Below, piece after piece: positions 31,901 to 45,896 of a DNA stretch of 64,000 bases. Made by a program: the position numbers and the translations under genes. Source of the DNA: Adiantum capillus-veneris. Its lineage: Eukaryota > Streptophyta > Polypodiopsida > Polypodiales > Pteridaceae. The stretch lies in contig CM043945.1 of the NCBI GenBank assembly GCA_014529385.2, positions 93,198,112 to 93,262,111 on the forward strand, given 5' to 3'. The notes beneath the pieces are model-generated. The model ran no database searches. It was not told the origin of the DNA and worked only from the letters and a program-made list of their open reading frames with translations. Within the stretch, counting starts at the first letter, position 1. Each line of letters starts with the position of its first letter.

Positions 31901-32569
31901 AACAGTAGGAGGTGTAAATGGTGAGTGGGCGTTGCAGGGTTCACCTCCAACGTAAGGATAGAATGTAAAGGAAACTATCCTTGTAGCTCACATTCATAGC
32001 TTGTCATCATCTCCATCTCTAAGTTTATCATGCTAAAGACAATGAGCCTCTTTATGGATTTCAACACCTAGGGCTTCATGCCTTTATTATCAGAAGTGAG
32101 AAAACCTCCTCATACCATTGCGCTGTGATATTTTGTTAATGGCTTTGGTGCACCATCTATTGTTGCATAACATGTGATAAGTCTCACAATGCAAGTAAGT
32201 TACATTATCCATGGAGAGTTGTCAAAGCTTCTCCTAATTTCTTCTTTGTATATTTGCTGCTAGATTATTAGAATGATATCATTTTGTACTTTATCCCTTT
32301 ATGCTCACAAAATTTGGTATTTACTTACAGAGGCAACTTGTTTTGAGGGGACATGAGCAAGAAACCATGTGCAGAGGTGGTTAACACTCTATTCTTGGTT
32401 CGTGAGGAACCTTACAATACCATGATAAAAGCTTCCAATAAGAATAAGGATTGTGTTACTTGCTCTCCACAAGCTCCTAGAAAAGCCCTTCATAGAGCGC
32501 TACAATCTTCCATGGTGTCATAGACACACAAAGAATCATGTATCTGAATATCTAGATTAGAAAGACTCG

Positions 32570-32880
32570 ACACTCACTCCCTACTCTAGCATTCTCTCTC
32601 TACTAGCTCCATCTCACCTCCATTGAAGCACCAACCAAGCTTCTCCTCCTCGTGTTTTTCCCACCTCCATTGCCATACCAAGCAAGATTATCCATCTTCT
32701 CCTACCTCCATTGCAATACCAAAAACAACCTCATTCCCTTATCCCATCTCCATTGTAGTACCAAACAAGCTCCTCCTTCTCCTTCTACTTCCCTTCACTC
32801 CTACACAAAAGTCTCTACTCTCTAAGGGGAAAATCAAAGAATGACCTCACCAGATTTCAATGCCACAATAATAAATGCGT
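32570..32880. repeat. CACCTCCATTG minisatellite block 2
   Basis: Same units as block 1 (CACCTCCATTGAAGCACCAA, CATTGCCATACCAAGCAAG) and a similar ending (TCTACTCTCTAAGG, then CCACAATAATAAATG...TAGTGAGTGG). The two blocks suggest duplication of about a 310-bp sequence. Confidence 0.7.
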
Positions 32881-33798
32881 AGATAGTGAGTGGTTACCAC
32901 AAGAGATCTTTAAAGGGGCTTTGATGTTTAAGGTGGAAGATGAGAAAAACTTGCCAAGCATATCATGTCCTTGTATAACTAGCCTTACCTTGCTATCAAG
33001 TACCACATGCCTCTCAAGAATTCCTTGTTATTTCTAATGAGCCCAAGCTTCTTCAATTGAATATTTTACATCATGTTGACGATGATGCTATGTAAAATGT
33101 GTAACACTATAATGGATTTTTTATCTTGTCTTTATTGTGAAGGTCAGTCTATGTTTGACACTGTATTTGGCTTGTAACAAGGTATATGTACTGTAGGTAT
33201 CTCTCTTTTCAAATACAAGATGCTTTCTTGCATCAAATCTCAATAATAGACTTGTGGTAGTCGACTTAGAGACATTATAATCACCAACGCTATCTTGGAT
33301 AGTTTACTAAATACTATAGCATCTCCACTAAAGTTGATTATTTCTCAATAGTGAGTGTAGAAAACTATACCATTATGCTACAAGATGGAGCACATTTCCT
33401 TTCCTATTGCATGTTTATCGTGTACCCCATCTCTTGGCTATTGTCCCCAAAAATAATCGATTTTTGGGATATAATTTTGTATGTATTTTTAATCAAAATT
33501 GGATGGTAATCACCATGTGATAAGGCGTGTCTCAATACTCACTTTTGTATGAGGGTTGACACACGTATCTATGGTAAAAAAGAAGCACTCTGCTTTAGCA
33601 AGATTTCTGCATGAACATAGCTTTTTCATCAACACAAAGAATTCTTTTTTAACTGCCATGGTCTCAATCTCTCTCTCCTATCAGGCTCTCTCTTGCTCTC
33701 TGAGAAGGGATCAAGTATAGCAACAAAAACAAAATCTTTTTTGAGAATGGAAATTCATGATAGATATGGGAACCAAGTCCATGGAATTTTTTTTTTAA
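32881..33798. other. Intergenic, nothing recognised
   Basis: AT-rich, with no supported ORF or element end. Confidence 0.4.
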
Positions 33799-33953
33799 GG
33801 TCCTAAGGCCATGATAGGGACCTGGGGGCCCTCAACAAGAGGGGCCACAAGGGCAAAGAAATCTGCCAAACAGGAACCCCTATCTAGCCAAATGGCACTC
33901 CCTTGTGGCCCCTATTATCGAGGGCCCCTAGGGCCTTTGCATGGCCCTAGGGG
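33799..33953. repeat. Imperfect inverted repeat, 54-nt arms (hairpin candidate)
   Basis: The left arm 33799-33853 and right arm 33900-33953 are reverse complements with about 80 percent match. The inner 32 bp (33822-33853 against 33900-33931) match at about 28 positions, including a perfect 14-bp block (CCCTTGTGGCCCCT). The loop is about 46 nt. It is GC-rich against AT-rich surroundings. It may be a foldback transposon relic or a small-RNA precursor; no evidence of expression. Confidence 0.75.
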
Positions 33954-35417
<1,464 letters not shown>

Positions 35418-36021
35418 GGGTATACACATACACACAAAGGAGATTTTGGTGAGAAATGGTTCAAAATTTGAATTGAATATTTTAAGAGGAAGGAAGACAA
35501 TAGAAAATGAATAAGAGTGTAAAGGCTACTACTTACATTATCCCAACAAGCATGCCTTCCCTCTCCCCACATATTAAAAAAACGTCCAAAGACTACTAAA
35601 AGTAGCTGGATGGGAGTGGCGGCCACATGGATACAAATGTCATCAACCCCAACGGTCAAAGTTGGTGTCAACCTATAGCACGACATTGTTGTGATGATCA
35701 TCGGTCACCCATGTGTGTGACTTTTGATGCGAACTCTGTGGGAAAGCAAATATGCACACTTGTGGTGTGAGAGTTGCATGGTTTGTGATATTGTTCAGCA
35801 CTATGGTTGCTAAACCTAAAGATGCAAAGGAGGAAGACACTAGAAGGGAGAAGACCGAAGTAGGAGAGAGGAGAGTGAAAGACTTATTTTTATGGAGGGA
35901 AAAGCAAAGTTTAGATATCAATGAGTGTAAGTTTTAAAAAAGTTCAAAAAATATTTATTGAAATATGTGTATTGGTTGGGAGGAACTTTTATGTAGAAAA
36001 CGAGTGTAAACAGGTTTTTCT

Positions 36022-36380
36022 TTATAAATCAATTTTTTGCTTGGGGTTATGTCCATTTTTTATGATGTGGCATGCGAAAGGGATGGAAGGGGGTTGAAAG
36101 GACATGGGAACTGACATGCTAATCTCCACCCAGCCATGCCCTATATAGGCCCTTGGCCTTCTAAATATAGGGACCCCCTTGACTGCATGTCCGTCCTGGC
36201 CCTTGGCCCGGATTGGTCCTACCCTTGTCCTGACATTACTCCCCCCTTCGAGAAGCGTTTTCGTCCGTGAAAACACAAGTGATGGTATCTTCATAAGAAC
36301 ACTAATGTTTTCTACGGTAACATCCCACATGGATCCAACGGTTCATTTGAGCGGAACCCGCTTCAGTAGGAGGAGATAGG
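36022..36380 (-). pseudogene. 3' end of a gypsy element with start of its LTR
   Basis: On the minus strand a coding end reads TCVFTDENASRRGE then a stop, overlapping a polypurine tract GAAGGGGGGAG and then TGTCAGGACAAGG, the likely 3' LTR start at about 36235. This is a common terminal layout in plant gypsy elements. The LTR would extend left to an undefined end. Confidence 0.55.
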
Positions 36381-36382
36381 AA

Positions 36383-36516
36383 GTGACATGCTAATCTCCA
36401 CCCAGCCATGCCCTATATAGGCCCTTGGCCTTCTAAATATAGGGACCCCCTTGACTGCATGTCCATCCTGGCCCTTTGGCCCTTGGCCCGGACTGGTCCT
36501 ACCCTTGTCCTGACAA
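36383..36516 (-). repeat. Second copy of the gypsy LTR segment
   Basis: Nearly the same 125 bp as 36111-36236 at an offset of 272 bp (TGACATGCTAATCTCC ... CCTACCCTTGTCCTGACA). Sequence beginning TTTTTATGATGTGGCATG is also repeated at about 36056 and 36590, suggesting stacked or tandem LTR fragments. Confidence 0.7.
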
Positions 36517-36869
36517 GGGTTGTTAATGTCACAACACATTTTTTCCTTCACTTTTAAAGAGCTAGAGAGAAAAGGGATCTCTTATGTACGTTTTTTATGA
36601 TGTGGCATGGGAAAGGGATGGAAGGGGGTATTTAATTCCACAACACCTATTTCCCGTCACTTTCAAAGAGATAGAGAGAGAAATGGACCTCTAGGAGGAC
36701 CACAACTTACATAGCCCTAAAAAAGGCTAGAGAATCCTACTCAAAAGTAGCCTATTGAATGCACTTGTCCCCCAAAGTCTACACAAAATTAGCCTTCATC
36801 CCTTAAAATTAGGGATTCTTACAAGGCCCATGTAAAGTTCATATTTTTTTTAATGTCTCACTAGGTGAG

Positions 36870-39800
36870 CTACCACAAAGCTTCCTTTCTAGCATTAAAA
36901 ACTGCCACATACTCTGCCTCTGTGTGGTTAAAGATGACGTACAATTTTGGAGACATGATCTCTATGACATTGCTACTCCAGTATATAAGAAAATATAGCT
37001 AGGTGTTTATCTTCTACTATCCACACAACCCACATAATTTGCATCCGTGTAACCCACAATGGATGCAACCCTATCCCCAAAGTGCAAACACTTATTTGTC
37101 GTACCTTTTAGATATCTCAATATGTGCTTCACTGCTTCCCAGTTTTTTCTACCATAATTTGCTATAGATCTGCTAACCACTCCCACTGCAAAAGCAATGT
37201 CTGGTCTCATGGCATGCATAAGACTGCCAACTGATCAAGGATATGGCACCTTGGCCATTTTAGTTTTCTCAGCATCATTCTTGCTAAGTTTTGCATATGC
37301 CTACATTAGGGTACTCAATGTAGGCTTCCCCCACTTAAGTGACTTGTATCTCCCAAATCCTTCATAGAAAACTACATGCTAAGTGACTTCTTCAAGATGG
37401 AAATCTCATCTTTAGACTTCTCGGCAATGAGCATATCATCGACATAAAGTATTAGGATGATAAGTGAACATCATTCAACTTTCAGGTATACAAGCAATGA
37501 TCTTTCAAACTCCTTTCAAATTGTTGGAATTGCATGTACTTATCAAACTTCATGTACGATTGCATTAAGCCTTGATTTAAGCCATACAATGCCTTACGCA
37601 ATCTACAGACTAGTTTTGCCCTCGTAGGCTTCTCAAGTTTGACTTCAAAACCCTCTAGCTACTTTAGATGTCCTCATCAAGATCCATGTCAACAAAAGCC
37701 GTCTTCACGTCCATCTGGACAAGTTCCATGTCCTTATTGGCTACTAGTCCAAGCGCAAGATGCAACATAGTCGTCTTGACCATTGGAAAAAAATATATCA
37801 TCGAAATCCATGCATTTCTTTTGCTTGAGACCCTTAGCAACCAATCTAGCCTTGTACTTAGGCTCGGGACCCTCTGCCATGAACTTCTTCTTATACACTC
37901 TTTTGCAAGGCTAGGCTTGTCTGCTCTCTTGCAGCTTTGTCAATTCCCAAGTTTCATTATCCATAGTTGAGTTATACTCAGATTGCATTGCTTGCACCCA
38001 CTTCATGCTATGTTCCATCTCAATAGCCTCCTAGTAGTAGGTAGGCTCTCCGTAATCAGTGACCAATAGATAGTCTAATCATGGCTAAAAACGCCCAGGA
38101 GCACAAGATTCAAGTGTAGTTCTCCTCATTGCTTGATTGTTGGACTCTGATTTCTCAGGAGCATCACTAGCTCTCTTTGAAGTACTACTAGTGGCAAGTA
38201 CATCACTAGTAGACTGAGTTGTTTGCGTAACTAAAATTGAGGCTACGTCCTCAAATCTCAATTTGCGATAACCTCTTTCACTAGTTGTCTGTGCATCTTT
38301 GATTACTCACTTTGCGATACTCAAATTTCATTGGTTGTCTGCACATCTTTGATTCATTAAAGATCACTTGTGAGCTTCAAATAACTCTCCAAGATTCTGG
38401 GTGCCAGAGAGGATAACCCATCTCTGCATATCCTCCATAGCCAATGAAAATGCATTTGTGTGACTTGAAATCGAGTTTTTTTCTAAGCTATTTAGGTAGA
38501 TGTGAGAATACCTCACACCCAAACACATGTAATCTATCATAATCGGGCTTCTTGCCTCTCCACATCTCTTGCATAATCTTGAAGTTCAACGATGTACTAG
38601 GCAACTTGTTGATTATATGCATCGTTGCCATAACAGTCTCTCTTCAAAACTCTAGAGGTAACTTTGTCATCAATAGCATGAAAGTGACCCTCTCCTGAAT
38701 GGTCCTATTCATGTGCTTAGCAACTCTATTTTGAGTAGGTATGTACGGCGTAGTAAACTACCTCCTAATGTCTTATTTGCTACAAAATTCCTTAAAGTCA
38801 ATGGAGACATACTCTCCCCCATTACCAGTGTGCAAGGCCTTCAACTTCTTGCCCGATTCTTGACCATAACTAGGTATTTCTAGAAGACACTAAAGACTTT
38901 TTCTTTCCTCTTCAAGAGGTAGACCCACACTTTTCAAGTAGAGTCATGTCTATGAAAGTCAAGAAATATAATGTCCCCCCCCTAAAGACTTATGCGGCAT
39001 AGGCCCACATAGATCACTATGAACCAAATCTAGAGGATTTCCTAACTTCCTATCCAACAATGATGAGGCAAGCCTAATCTGCTTCTCATATATGCAATGT
39101 ACACACAAACTAAAATTAGAATAGTTTAACACAGGGATATAGCCAAAATGTTGTAATTGCTTCATTTCCTTCTTATTCATATTACCAAGCCAGCTCTGCC
39201 ACACTCAATAGAAGGCAGATTAGCTACATAGATAGAATTCTCTTTTACAAAAGAGACATACAAGGAAAATAATGAGCTAGACTTTTGGCCTTTGAGCATG
39301 ACCAAGTTACCTTTTCTAACGATCCAGGAACCATTGCCAAATACTATAGTGTATCCAAGATCATCAAGGTGTCCTACTGCGAACAAGGTCTTAATTAGAT
39401 TTGGCACATGTCTAACACCTTGTAGCATGGACTCGTTATTGTTGTGCATACGTAACTTCACATATCCAATGTGACATATCTCAAGCTGATGAGAATCATC
39501 CAGCTTAATTGAACCATGTGTGGACTCATAACTTAAGAACTACTCCTTATGAGGAGTAACATGAAAACTGGCACCTAAGCCAATACTACAATTCTATGTA
39601 TAGCATTTGTCAAGAGCTAACAATGCCTTTGGACTTAAATTAGTAGTGAAGACTAGTACATCTGACGGTTGCGGCACGTCAAGAACAACATCAACATGTG
39701 GAGACTCAATGACATTGAACTCCTCTATCTTCATATTGCTTATAGGAGGTGCAGAACTTATGGTAATGGTTTTACCCTTCTTTCTTCATGTGTCCTTTCT

Positions 39801-40530
39801 TGTGACAATGGTAGCATTCAATGTTCCTCATATCACGTCCATGACTCTTGCTACGTGCATTCTTTCGATCCTCAAAATGAGCACGACTACATCTATAACC
39901 TCTCTTGATTTGATTGTTCCTTTGGCTACTTCCACTTGCCATATATGCATCACCATGCCCATTAGTGTCAAGAGACTAATGTCAAACATCTTCCATGAGC
40001 AAAGCACTAGTAACATAACAAAAAACAAGCTTGCCTTTAGGGACGAAGTTACTAATGGTAGTGTTAAATGTATCCCATGATGTGGACAAAGAGTATAGCA
40101 AGAAAATGGCTTTCATCTCATCATTGAAATTAAGCCCCTTTGATGTCAACTAAGTAAACACACTGTTAAAATTGCTCAAGTGTGTAACGTTGTTGCCTTC
40201 TTTCATGTTAAGATGCATAAGATTCTTCATCAAATACACTTTGTTTGATGCACTCTTACCATCCCATGGTGAGCATAAAGACTCCCACAATTTTTTAGCA
40301 TTGGCCTTGTCCATAATCGTGAAGAATATAGACTCACCAAGATGCAACCTAATAGTTTCCATGGTATGAGCATCAAGATCCTCCCAGTGATTATTAGTGT
40401 ACAAACCCTCTTTGCACTCTTTCAATGGTGTTGCAAGTCCTTTGTTGATTAGGATGTCAAGCATTCTCTACTTCCATATGGTGAAAGTTGTGCCATGAAA
40501 TTTCTTGATGTGGTAATCTTCTTTCTCAAA
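36870..40530 (-). pseudogene. gag-pol: Element D: decayed Ty1/copia gag-pol
   Basis: Read on the minus strand from the right: gag N-terminus (about 40530-40150, including KVYLMKNLMHLNM), zinc-knuckle remains near 39800, protease remnant GASFHVTPHKE near 39560, gag-pre-integrase and LVHSDLCGPM of integrase at about 39020-39060, RT with ILYVDDMLIA near 37445, and RT/RNase H joint (RPDIAFAVGVVSRS, HILRYLKGTTNKCL, YTDANYVG) at 37007-37219. Many frameshifts and stops separate the pieces, so it is an old dead copy. The domain order and wording resemble element C, but no LTRs or target duplication could be found. Confidence 0.85.
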
Positions 40531-41039
40531 GCCATACTGACAAGAGCTAACTGCAAGAGAGGAATGCTAAGAACTTATGGAAAATTTTTTTGCAAAAATT
40601 TCAACAGAGTCTCCTTTGTTCAAAGACTAGAAAACTGAGCAAAGGAAAAAAAATTGAGCAAAGGAAAAAAAACCCACTGAAAAAGAGTGTTGTAAGAAAA
40701 CTAGGGGATTCACAAGAAAAATTAGGTAGAGCCTCCTTTGTACAGAGATCAAAATCTCAACCAAAACTCAACAAATCAATGCATAAATTGTAAATAGAGT
40801 CCTAACATGGCATAAACTAGCATATACTACTCAAAGAAACTATCAACTTGGCATCGAAGCACCTATATAAATCTATACATGTCCTATTGTGAGGCCACAA
40901 ATGGGGATCTCTAGAAATTTAAATCCACCTCACACTGTGTAACTCAGCTCCCAGTGCTTAGCCTTAAAAATCCTCACGCAATGACCCTCACAAAAGGTTA
41001 TGTAGACACAACTAGGCATGGTCTCAGAAAGGGCTCTTC

Positions 41040-41267
41040 TGTTGGAATTAGGGTTGCAGAGAAACACACACAGCTTGGAGAAGACAACGGAAGATCAAGG
41101 CACACAATAGAGAGTGTGTTACTTAGTGTGCAATGGAAAGATAGATAGCCCTAGAGTGATGGGCGTATATACAATGCTCGGGGAAAAAAAACCTCTTAAA
41201 GAGGGAAAAAATGTCCCGGCGGTCCTAGTGTGTTCACACACATCACTACCACATGTATATGGTAACA
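41040..41267 (-). repeat. 3' LTR of element E
   Basis: 228 bp, with about ten differences from the other LTR, including a short G-run versus A-run change at 41180-41190. Confidence 0.93.
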
Positions 41268-41281
41268 AATCCCCCATGGAG
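41268..41281 (-). promoter_or_regulatory. Polypurine tract of element E
   Basis: CTCCATGGGGGATT on the minus strand, next to the 3' LTR. Confidence 0.75.
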
Positions 41282-41394
41282 TGATGCGGTGAAGGAGAGC
41301 TGGCACGTGAGTAAAGGGAAGTGCCATGCCCTGAGGACACGATCAATCCACAAAGGGGAGTAAGCCCAAAGCTTTGCCGAAAGCTTCAAGCTTC

Positions 41395-42158
41395 TCACGA
41401 GACAATGCCTTTGTGAAAAGATCTGCAACGTTGTCGTGTGTTGGCACATAAGCCAAGATCTGCAAGGTTGTCGTGTGTTGGCACATAAGCCAAGATGATC
41501 TCTCTTGCTGAGAGCCTCTCCCTGACATAGTGGTAATGCACCTCAATGTGCTTTGTGCGAGCATGAAAAACTGGGTTCCTCGCAAGTGCCAATGCGCTCT
41601 GACTGTCAGTGTAGATAGTGTTGGCAGTGTCCTGTCCAACACCCAAATCAGTCGTAAGGTGTCTGAGCCATACACACTCAACCGTAGTTGTGAAGACTAC
41701 CATGTACTCAGCCTCACAACTCGAAGTGGCCAAAGTAGGTTGCTTCTTGCTCAACCATGATATACATGAACTGCCAAGCATGAAACAAAAACCACTTGTG
41801 GACACTCGCGTGTCAAACAACTAGCCCAATCTGAGTCCGAAAAAGCATGTAAGTCTGTTGGCAATGATCCCCCCTTGGGATAAAACAAGCCAAGATGTAA
41901 AGTGCCACTAAGGTAGCGGAAAATCCTCTTGACAGCCTGCCAATGCTTAGACCCTGGGCTACGCATAAATCTGCTGACCTGTGAGACTGCAAATTGAATA
42001 TCTAGCCTCATGTTGCATACATAAATGAGGCAGCCAACAGCAGTTTGGTAAAGAGTGACATCAGCAAGATCACCAGCATCATGTAGACTCAACTTCAAAC
42101 CTGTTTCCATGGGAGTGGCAATAGGTTTGCAATCCTCAAGTCCAAACTTACATAGCAA
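41395..42158 (-). pseudogene. pol: Element E RNase H
   Basis: Two frames (42158-41751 and 41820-41395) cover KHWQAVKRIFRYLSGT, AFSDSDWASC, STSGFCFMLG, SSCEAEYMVV, YTDSQSALALARNP and KHIEVHYHYVRERL, the full copia RNase H set. A 37-bp tandem duplication at 41421-41494 shifts frame near the C-terminus (LAYVPTHDN read twice). Confidence 0.85.
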
Positions 42159-42176
42159 TGTCTCTATGTAACTTTT

Positions 42177-43118
42177 CTAACACAAGGCAATACCACCATC
42201 ACACTGCTTAAACTGTATACCCAAGTAATGATGCAACAACCCCAAGTCTTTCATCTTGAAAGTAGCATTCAAATGAGCCTTAAATTCAGCAATATGTCTC
42301 TCATTTGGTCCAGTGATCAGCAAATCATCTACATAAAGAACCACAATGAGAAGTACATCATCCTCACGCTTTACATACAATGTGCTTTCTATTGGACTGT
42401 TATGAAAGCCTCGTTTGACCAAATGAGTGTCAGCTTTTTTATACCAAGCACGAGGAGATTGCTTCAAGCCTCGTTTGACCAAATGAGTGTCAGCTTTTTT
42501 ATACCAAGCACGAGGAGATTGCTTCAACCCATACAAAGCCTTCTTACATCTGCACACTTTGTCCTCTTGCCCTTTTATGACAAAATCGTGAGGCTACTTT
42601 ACATAAACTTCCTCAAATATGTCACCATTCAAGAAAGCAGTAACAATGTCTGATTGATGTACATCCCAACCAAAATGAGCCGCCAATGCACATAGAAAAC
42701 GCACAGTAGTCATACGACAAGTGGGAGCAAAAGTCTCTTCATAATCTATGCCTTTTTGCTGTGAATAACCCTTTGCAACAAGTCGAGCCTTATGGCGATC
42801 GATCTCACCATCCGGCTTGCGTTTCAACTTGTAAACCCACTTCGTACCAATGGCCTTTTTTCCAGGAGGCAAATCACATAAAGTCCATGTGTCATTTTCT
42901 ATAAGTGCATCATATTCTGATTGCATGACAGCCATCCAATTTTTTGAATTCTGTGCTTCATCAAAAGACAGAGGCTCCTCAACATCATGTAAGCTAGACA
43001 CAGCCAAAGCATAACAATCTGATGCATAAGATGCATGGCGAGAGCCTGAACGAGTATGACTAGACAAAGGTGCATCCAATTTACTGTCACGCAAAGTGTG
43101 CACCAGCCATTTTGACAT
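42177..43118 (-). pseudogene. pol: Element E reverse transcriptase
   Basis: Two frames (43118-42594 and 42557-42177), split by a stop after EEVYVK. RT motifs: WVYKLKRKPDGEIDRHKARL, GIDYEETFAP, DIVTAFLNGDIFEEVYV, ALYGLKQSPRAWYKKAD and VLYVDDLLITG. The 20-residue block from LKQSPRAWY to VKRG is duplicated in frame by the 60-bp repeat at 42408-42527, which inserts next to the primer-grip/palm region and should disrupt the fold. Confidence 0.87.
42408..42527. repeat. 60-bp in-frame tandem duplication inside element E RT
   Basis: 42408-42467 and 42468-42527 appear identical, each encoding 20 residues. Confidence 0.95.
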
Positions 43119-43192
43119 ACCTCTAGCCTGCTCATTTTCAGCCCTTTCCTTATCAAGTACATCATGTACATCTGCATCAGTAATAGGCTGAT

Positions 43193-45091
43193 CTATAACA
43201 TTTTCAGAAACCCCATAGGTTGTACATTTGCCTCATTGTAAATTACATTCATATTTCCACCACTGAAAAGAGGCAACAAAGTGTCATAAATGTCATGTGA
43301 GCTTACATTACTGTCTCTAGTACATGACAGCAAGGGCTGAATAGAATCTTCCACAAACACTACATCCCGTGAAACCAGAATACGCTTTGTTTGCGGATGA
43401 TATAACCTGTAACCTTTGCTTCCAGGACTATAACCAACAAAAATACATTTGACAGCCTTATCATCCAATTTTCTGCGCTGTGTTTGTGGCACCAAAGCAT
43501 ATGCCAAACAACCAAAAACACGCATGTGCTCAATAGAAGGCTTTCTATCATGCCATTCTTCATATGGAGTAATAGACTGCAAAGCTTTCGTAGGACACCT
43601 GTTAAGTACATAAGTGGCACACATGATGGCCTCAAGCCAAAAAGAATGCGGCAAAGCTTGACTTTTGACCATACATCGTGCCATTTTCGTCAATGACCTG
43701 TTTTTCTTCCTAGCAACACCATTTTGCTGAGGTGTATAAGGCACTGTACATTGGTGTTTTATCCCACGACTAGCCAGAAATGCATTAAATTCATGAGACA
43801 TATACTCCCCCCCTCGATCGGAATGGAGGGTGCCTATAGTACATTTCGAGACATTTTCAGCCATAGCCAGAAATTGTTTGAAGCACATAAAAACTTCGGA
43901 CTTCGCTTTAAGCGAAAATACCCATGCATGCCTGGAGTAATCATCAATGAAAGTCACGAAGTAAAGGTAATTGCCCAAGGACGGAGTTTGCATGGGCCCA
44001 CAAACATCACTATGCACAAGCTGCAACCTGCATGTGGCCCGAACTGAACCATCCTTTGGAAACCTAGAACGCTGCATCTTACCCAAAATACAGCCTTCAC
44101 AAACATGTTTGACAGGTGCTTCAAGAGGCGGCAAAGAAGCAACCATGTCAGATTTCTGCAAACGCAGCAAACTGGCAAAATTCAAATGACCAAAACGTGC
44201 ATGCCAAAGTTTTGCATCTGAAATAGCCCTTGAATCTGCAACAGCATTTGCAAAATTTTGTCCACACTTGTCATACAAAGTGAGCTTATACAGCCCACGA
44301 CACAAAAGGCCATATGCAACAATTTCATCACCAAAACTGAGATCATGAACTGTACATCTGTCATCCACAAATTTGACTACAAGTCCAAGTCTAGCAAGTG
44401 CGGACACACACAAAAGATTCTTCTTGATCCCAGGTACATAAAGTGCGTCAACAAGTGTGAAGGAACTGCCATTAGCAACAGTGAGCACAATCTTTCCAAC
44501 TCCCTGAACTGGATAAGAGGCATTGTTGGCACAAGTGACAAAATTCCCATGAGGGACAGACTCAAGACACGTAAACAATTGACGATGTGAGGTAATGTGC
44601 TTTGTAGCACCACTGTCAAAATACCGCACATGTGAATCTGCAGCAACTGACAAGCATGCATCATGGACAACAGGATTGTAAGTGCACTCTGCACTAAAAG
44701 CCCATTCTGCATCGACATCAGCATCACAGTCTCCTTTCACAGAAGACTCAACAATGGCTACATTTGTAGTGGAACCACCCTCTTTCTTCTTAGCCTCTTT
44801 GGCCTTCAACTTAGGACACAACTTGATCAAGTGATCGTTAGCTTTACAATAATGGCAACGCGTCTTCTTTTTGCCCTTATCACTAGAATTGCCAGACGAA
44901 GTGCTGCAAGCAGAAGCATTAGGAACAGAAGTTTTGCCACTCACAGCAGAACCATAAGAAGTGGTTGCATTACTGTTACCACCCTTTCTTTGAGAAGCAA
45001 TAAAATCGTGTTCAGCTGCACGCTGCCTAGTCCTGTTTTTTCTGGAAAGTGACTTGCAACAGCAATGTGCATAATGCATCAAACTTGACAA
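43193..45091 (-). pseudogene. pol: Element E zinc knuckle, protease and integrase
   Basis: 632 codons. Knuckle CHYCKANDHLIKLC, protease DSGATKHITS at about 44610-44640, gag-pre-integrase WHARFGHLNFASLL, integrase with LVHSDVCGPM, FIDDYSRHAWV, LHSDRGGEY and then NGVARKKNR. The usual text at the third catalytic position is NGVAERKNR, so the catalytic Glu is missing and integrase should be dead. The N-terminal 25 residues are a shifted version of the end of gag; a frameshift joins the two. Confidence 0.88.
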
Positions 45092-45704
45092 CTTCTGGAT
45101 TTCCTTGGGTCATAAGTCTCCAAGTACTAGCAAAAGTCTGGTAAGAATCTGGTAAGGCATCAAGAACAGTCTGCACAAGGGAACTGTCTGAAATGACTTC
45201 TCCTGCAGAAATAAGTTGCTCATTGATATCCTTAACACTAGCAAGGAAAGTGTCCATATCATCTTCCTCATGCATAATCTTTGACTCCAACTCTTTACGC
45301 AACAAAGCAATTTTAGCCTCATTGCGACTTGCATAAAGACTAGCCAAAATATCCCAAGCCTGTTTTGCAGATTTTGCTGAACGGATGTGAGGAACAATGG
45401 TGCGCTTCACAGACAATGCAATCAATGCATGAGCCTGCGCATCCTTAACATCCCAACGGGCTTGTTCTGTCGTAAGCAAAACAACTCTAACAACAGCAAT
45501 CCTTGCAGCAAGACCTACAACATCCTCAACATCGCCTATATCCTCAGAACCAGGACGTACATCAATGCCCTGCACAATATTCCAAACGCCCTTTGACACA
45601 AGAACGTGTTGCATCATATAAGCCCACATAGGGTAATTGTCCCCATCCAACCTGTCCTCAGCAGCAAACATCTTGAACACATCTGTGTTGTTGTTGTCAG
45701 CCAT
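45027..45704 (-). CDS. gag: Element E gag
   Basis: The ATG at 45702-45704 gives MADNNNTDVFKMFAAED, the usual copia gag start; upstream in-frame ATG at 45767 lies in the leader. It contains LDGDNYPMWAYMMQHVL, KQAWDILASLYAS and a helical UBN2-type gag core to DALCTLLL. It ends QKKQD where a frameshift separates it from the zinc knuckle. Confidence 0.85.
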   Translation of the reverse strand: MADNNNTDVFKMFAAEDRLDGDNYPMWAYMMQHVLVSKGVWNIVQGIDVRPGSEDIGDVEDVVGLAARIAVVRVVLLTTEQARWDVKDAQAHALIALSVKRTIVPHIRSAKSAKQAWDILASLYASRNEAKIALLRKELESKIMHEEDDMDTFLASVKDINEQLISAGEVISDSSLVQTVLDALPDSYQTFASTWRLMTQGNPEVVKFDALCTLLLQVTFQKKQD

Positions 45705-45896
45705 GGTAAATGTTGCACCTGATGTGAAAACTGCCCGAAAATAGGAGAAATGGAGTGGGAACAACACGTGCTATTAGCACAAACCGTAGAAGACTATAAA
45801 GCACATGTTATGTAGAAAACGACAGTGACAAAAATTCTGCATAAAATGATGAAATAGCCTGTGCAGTACTGCCTGTAGTGGAAACGGACGCCTACA

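Noticed and set aside
36022-36551. Minus-strand ORFs of 102 and 62 codons as genes
   Set aside because: They are duplicated LTR sequence joined to a gypsy 3' end.
42228-42653. Plus-strand ORF of 141 codons in element E
   Set aside because: Shadow of the minus-strand RT, lengthened by the 60-bp duplication.
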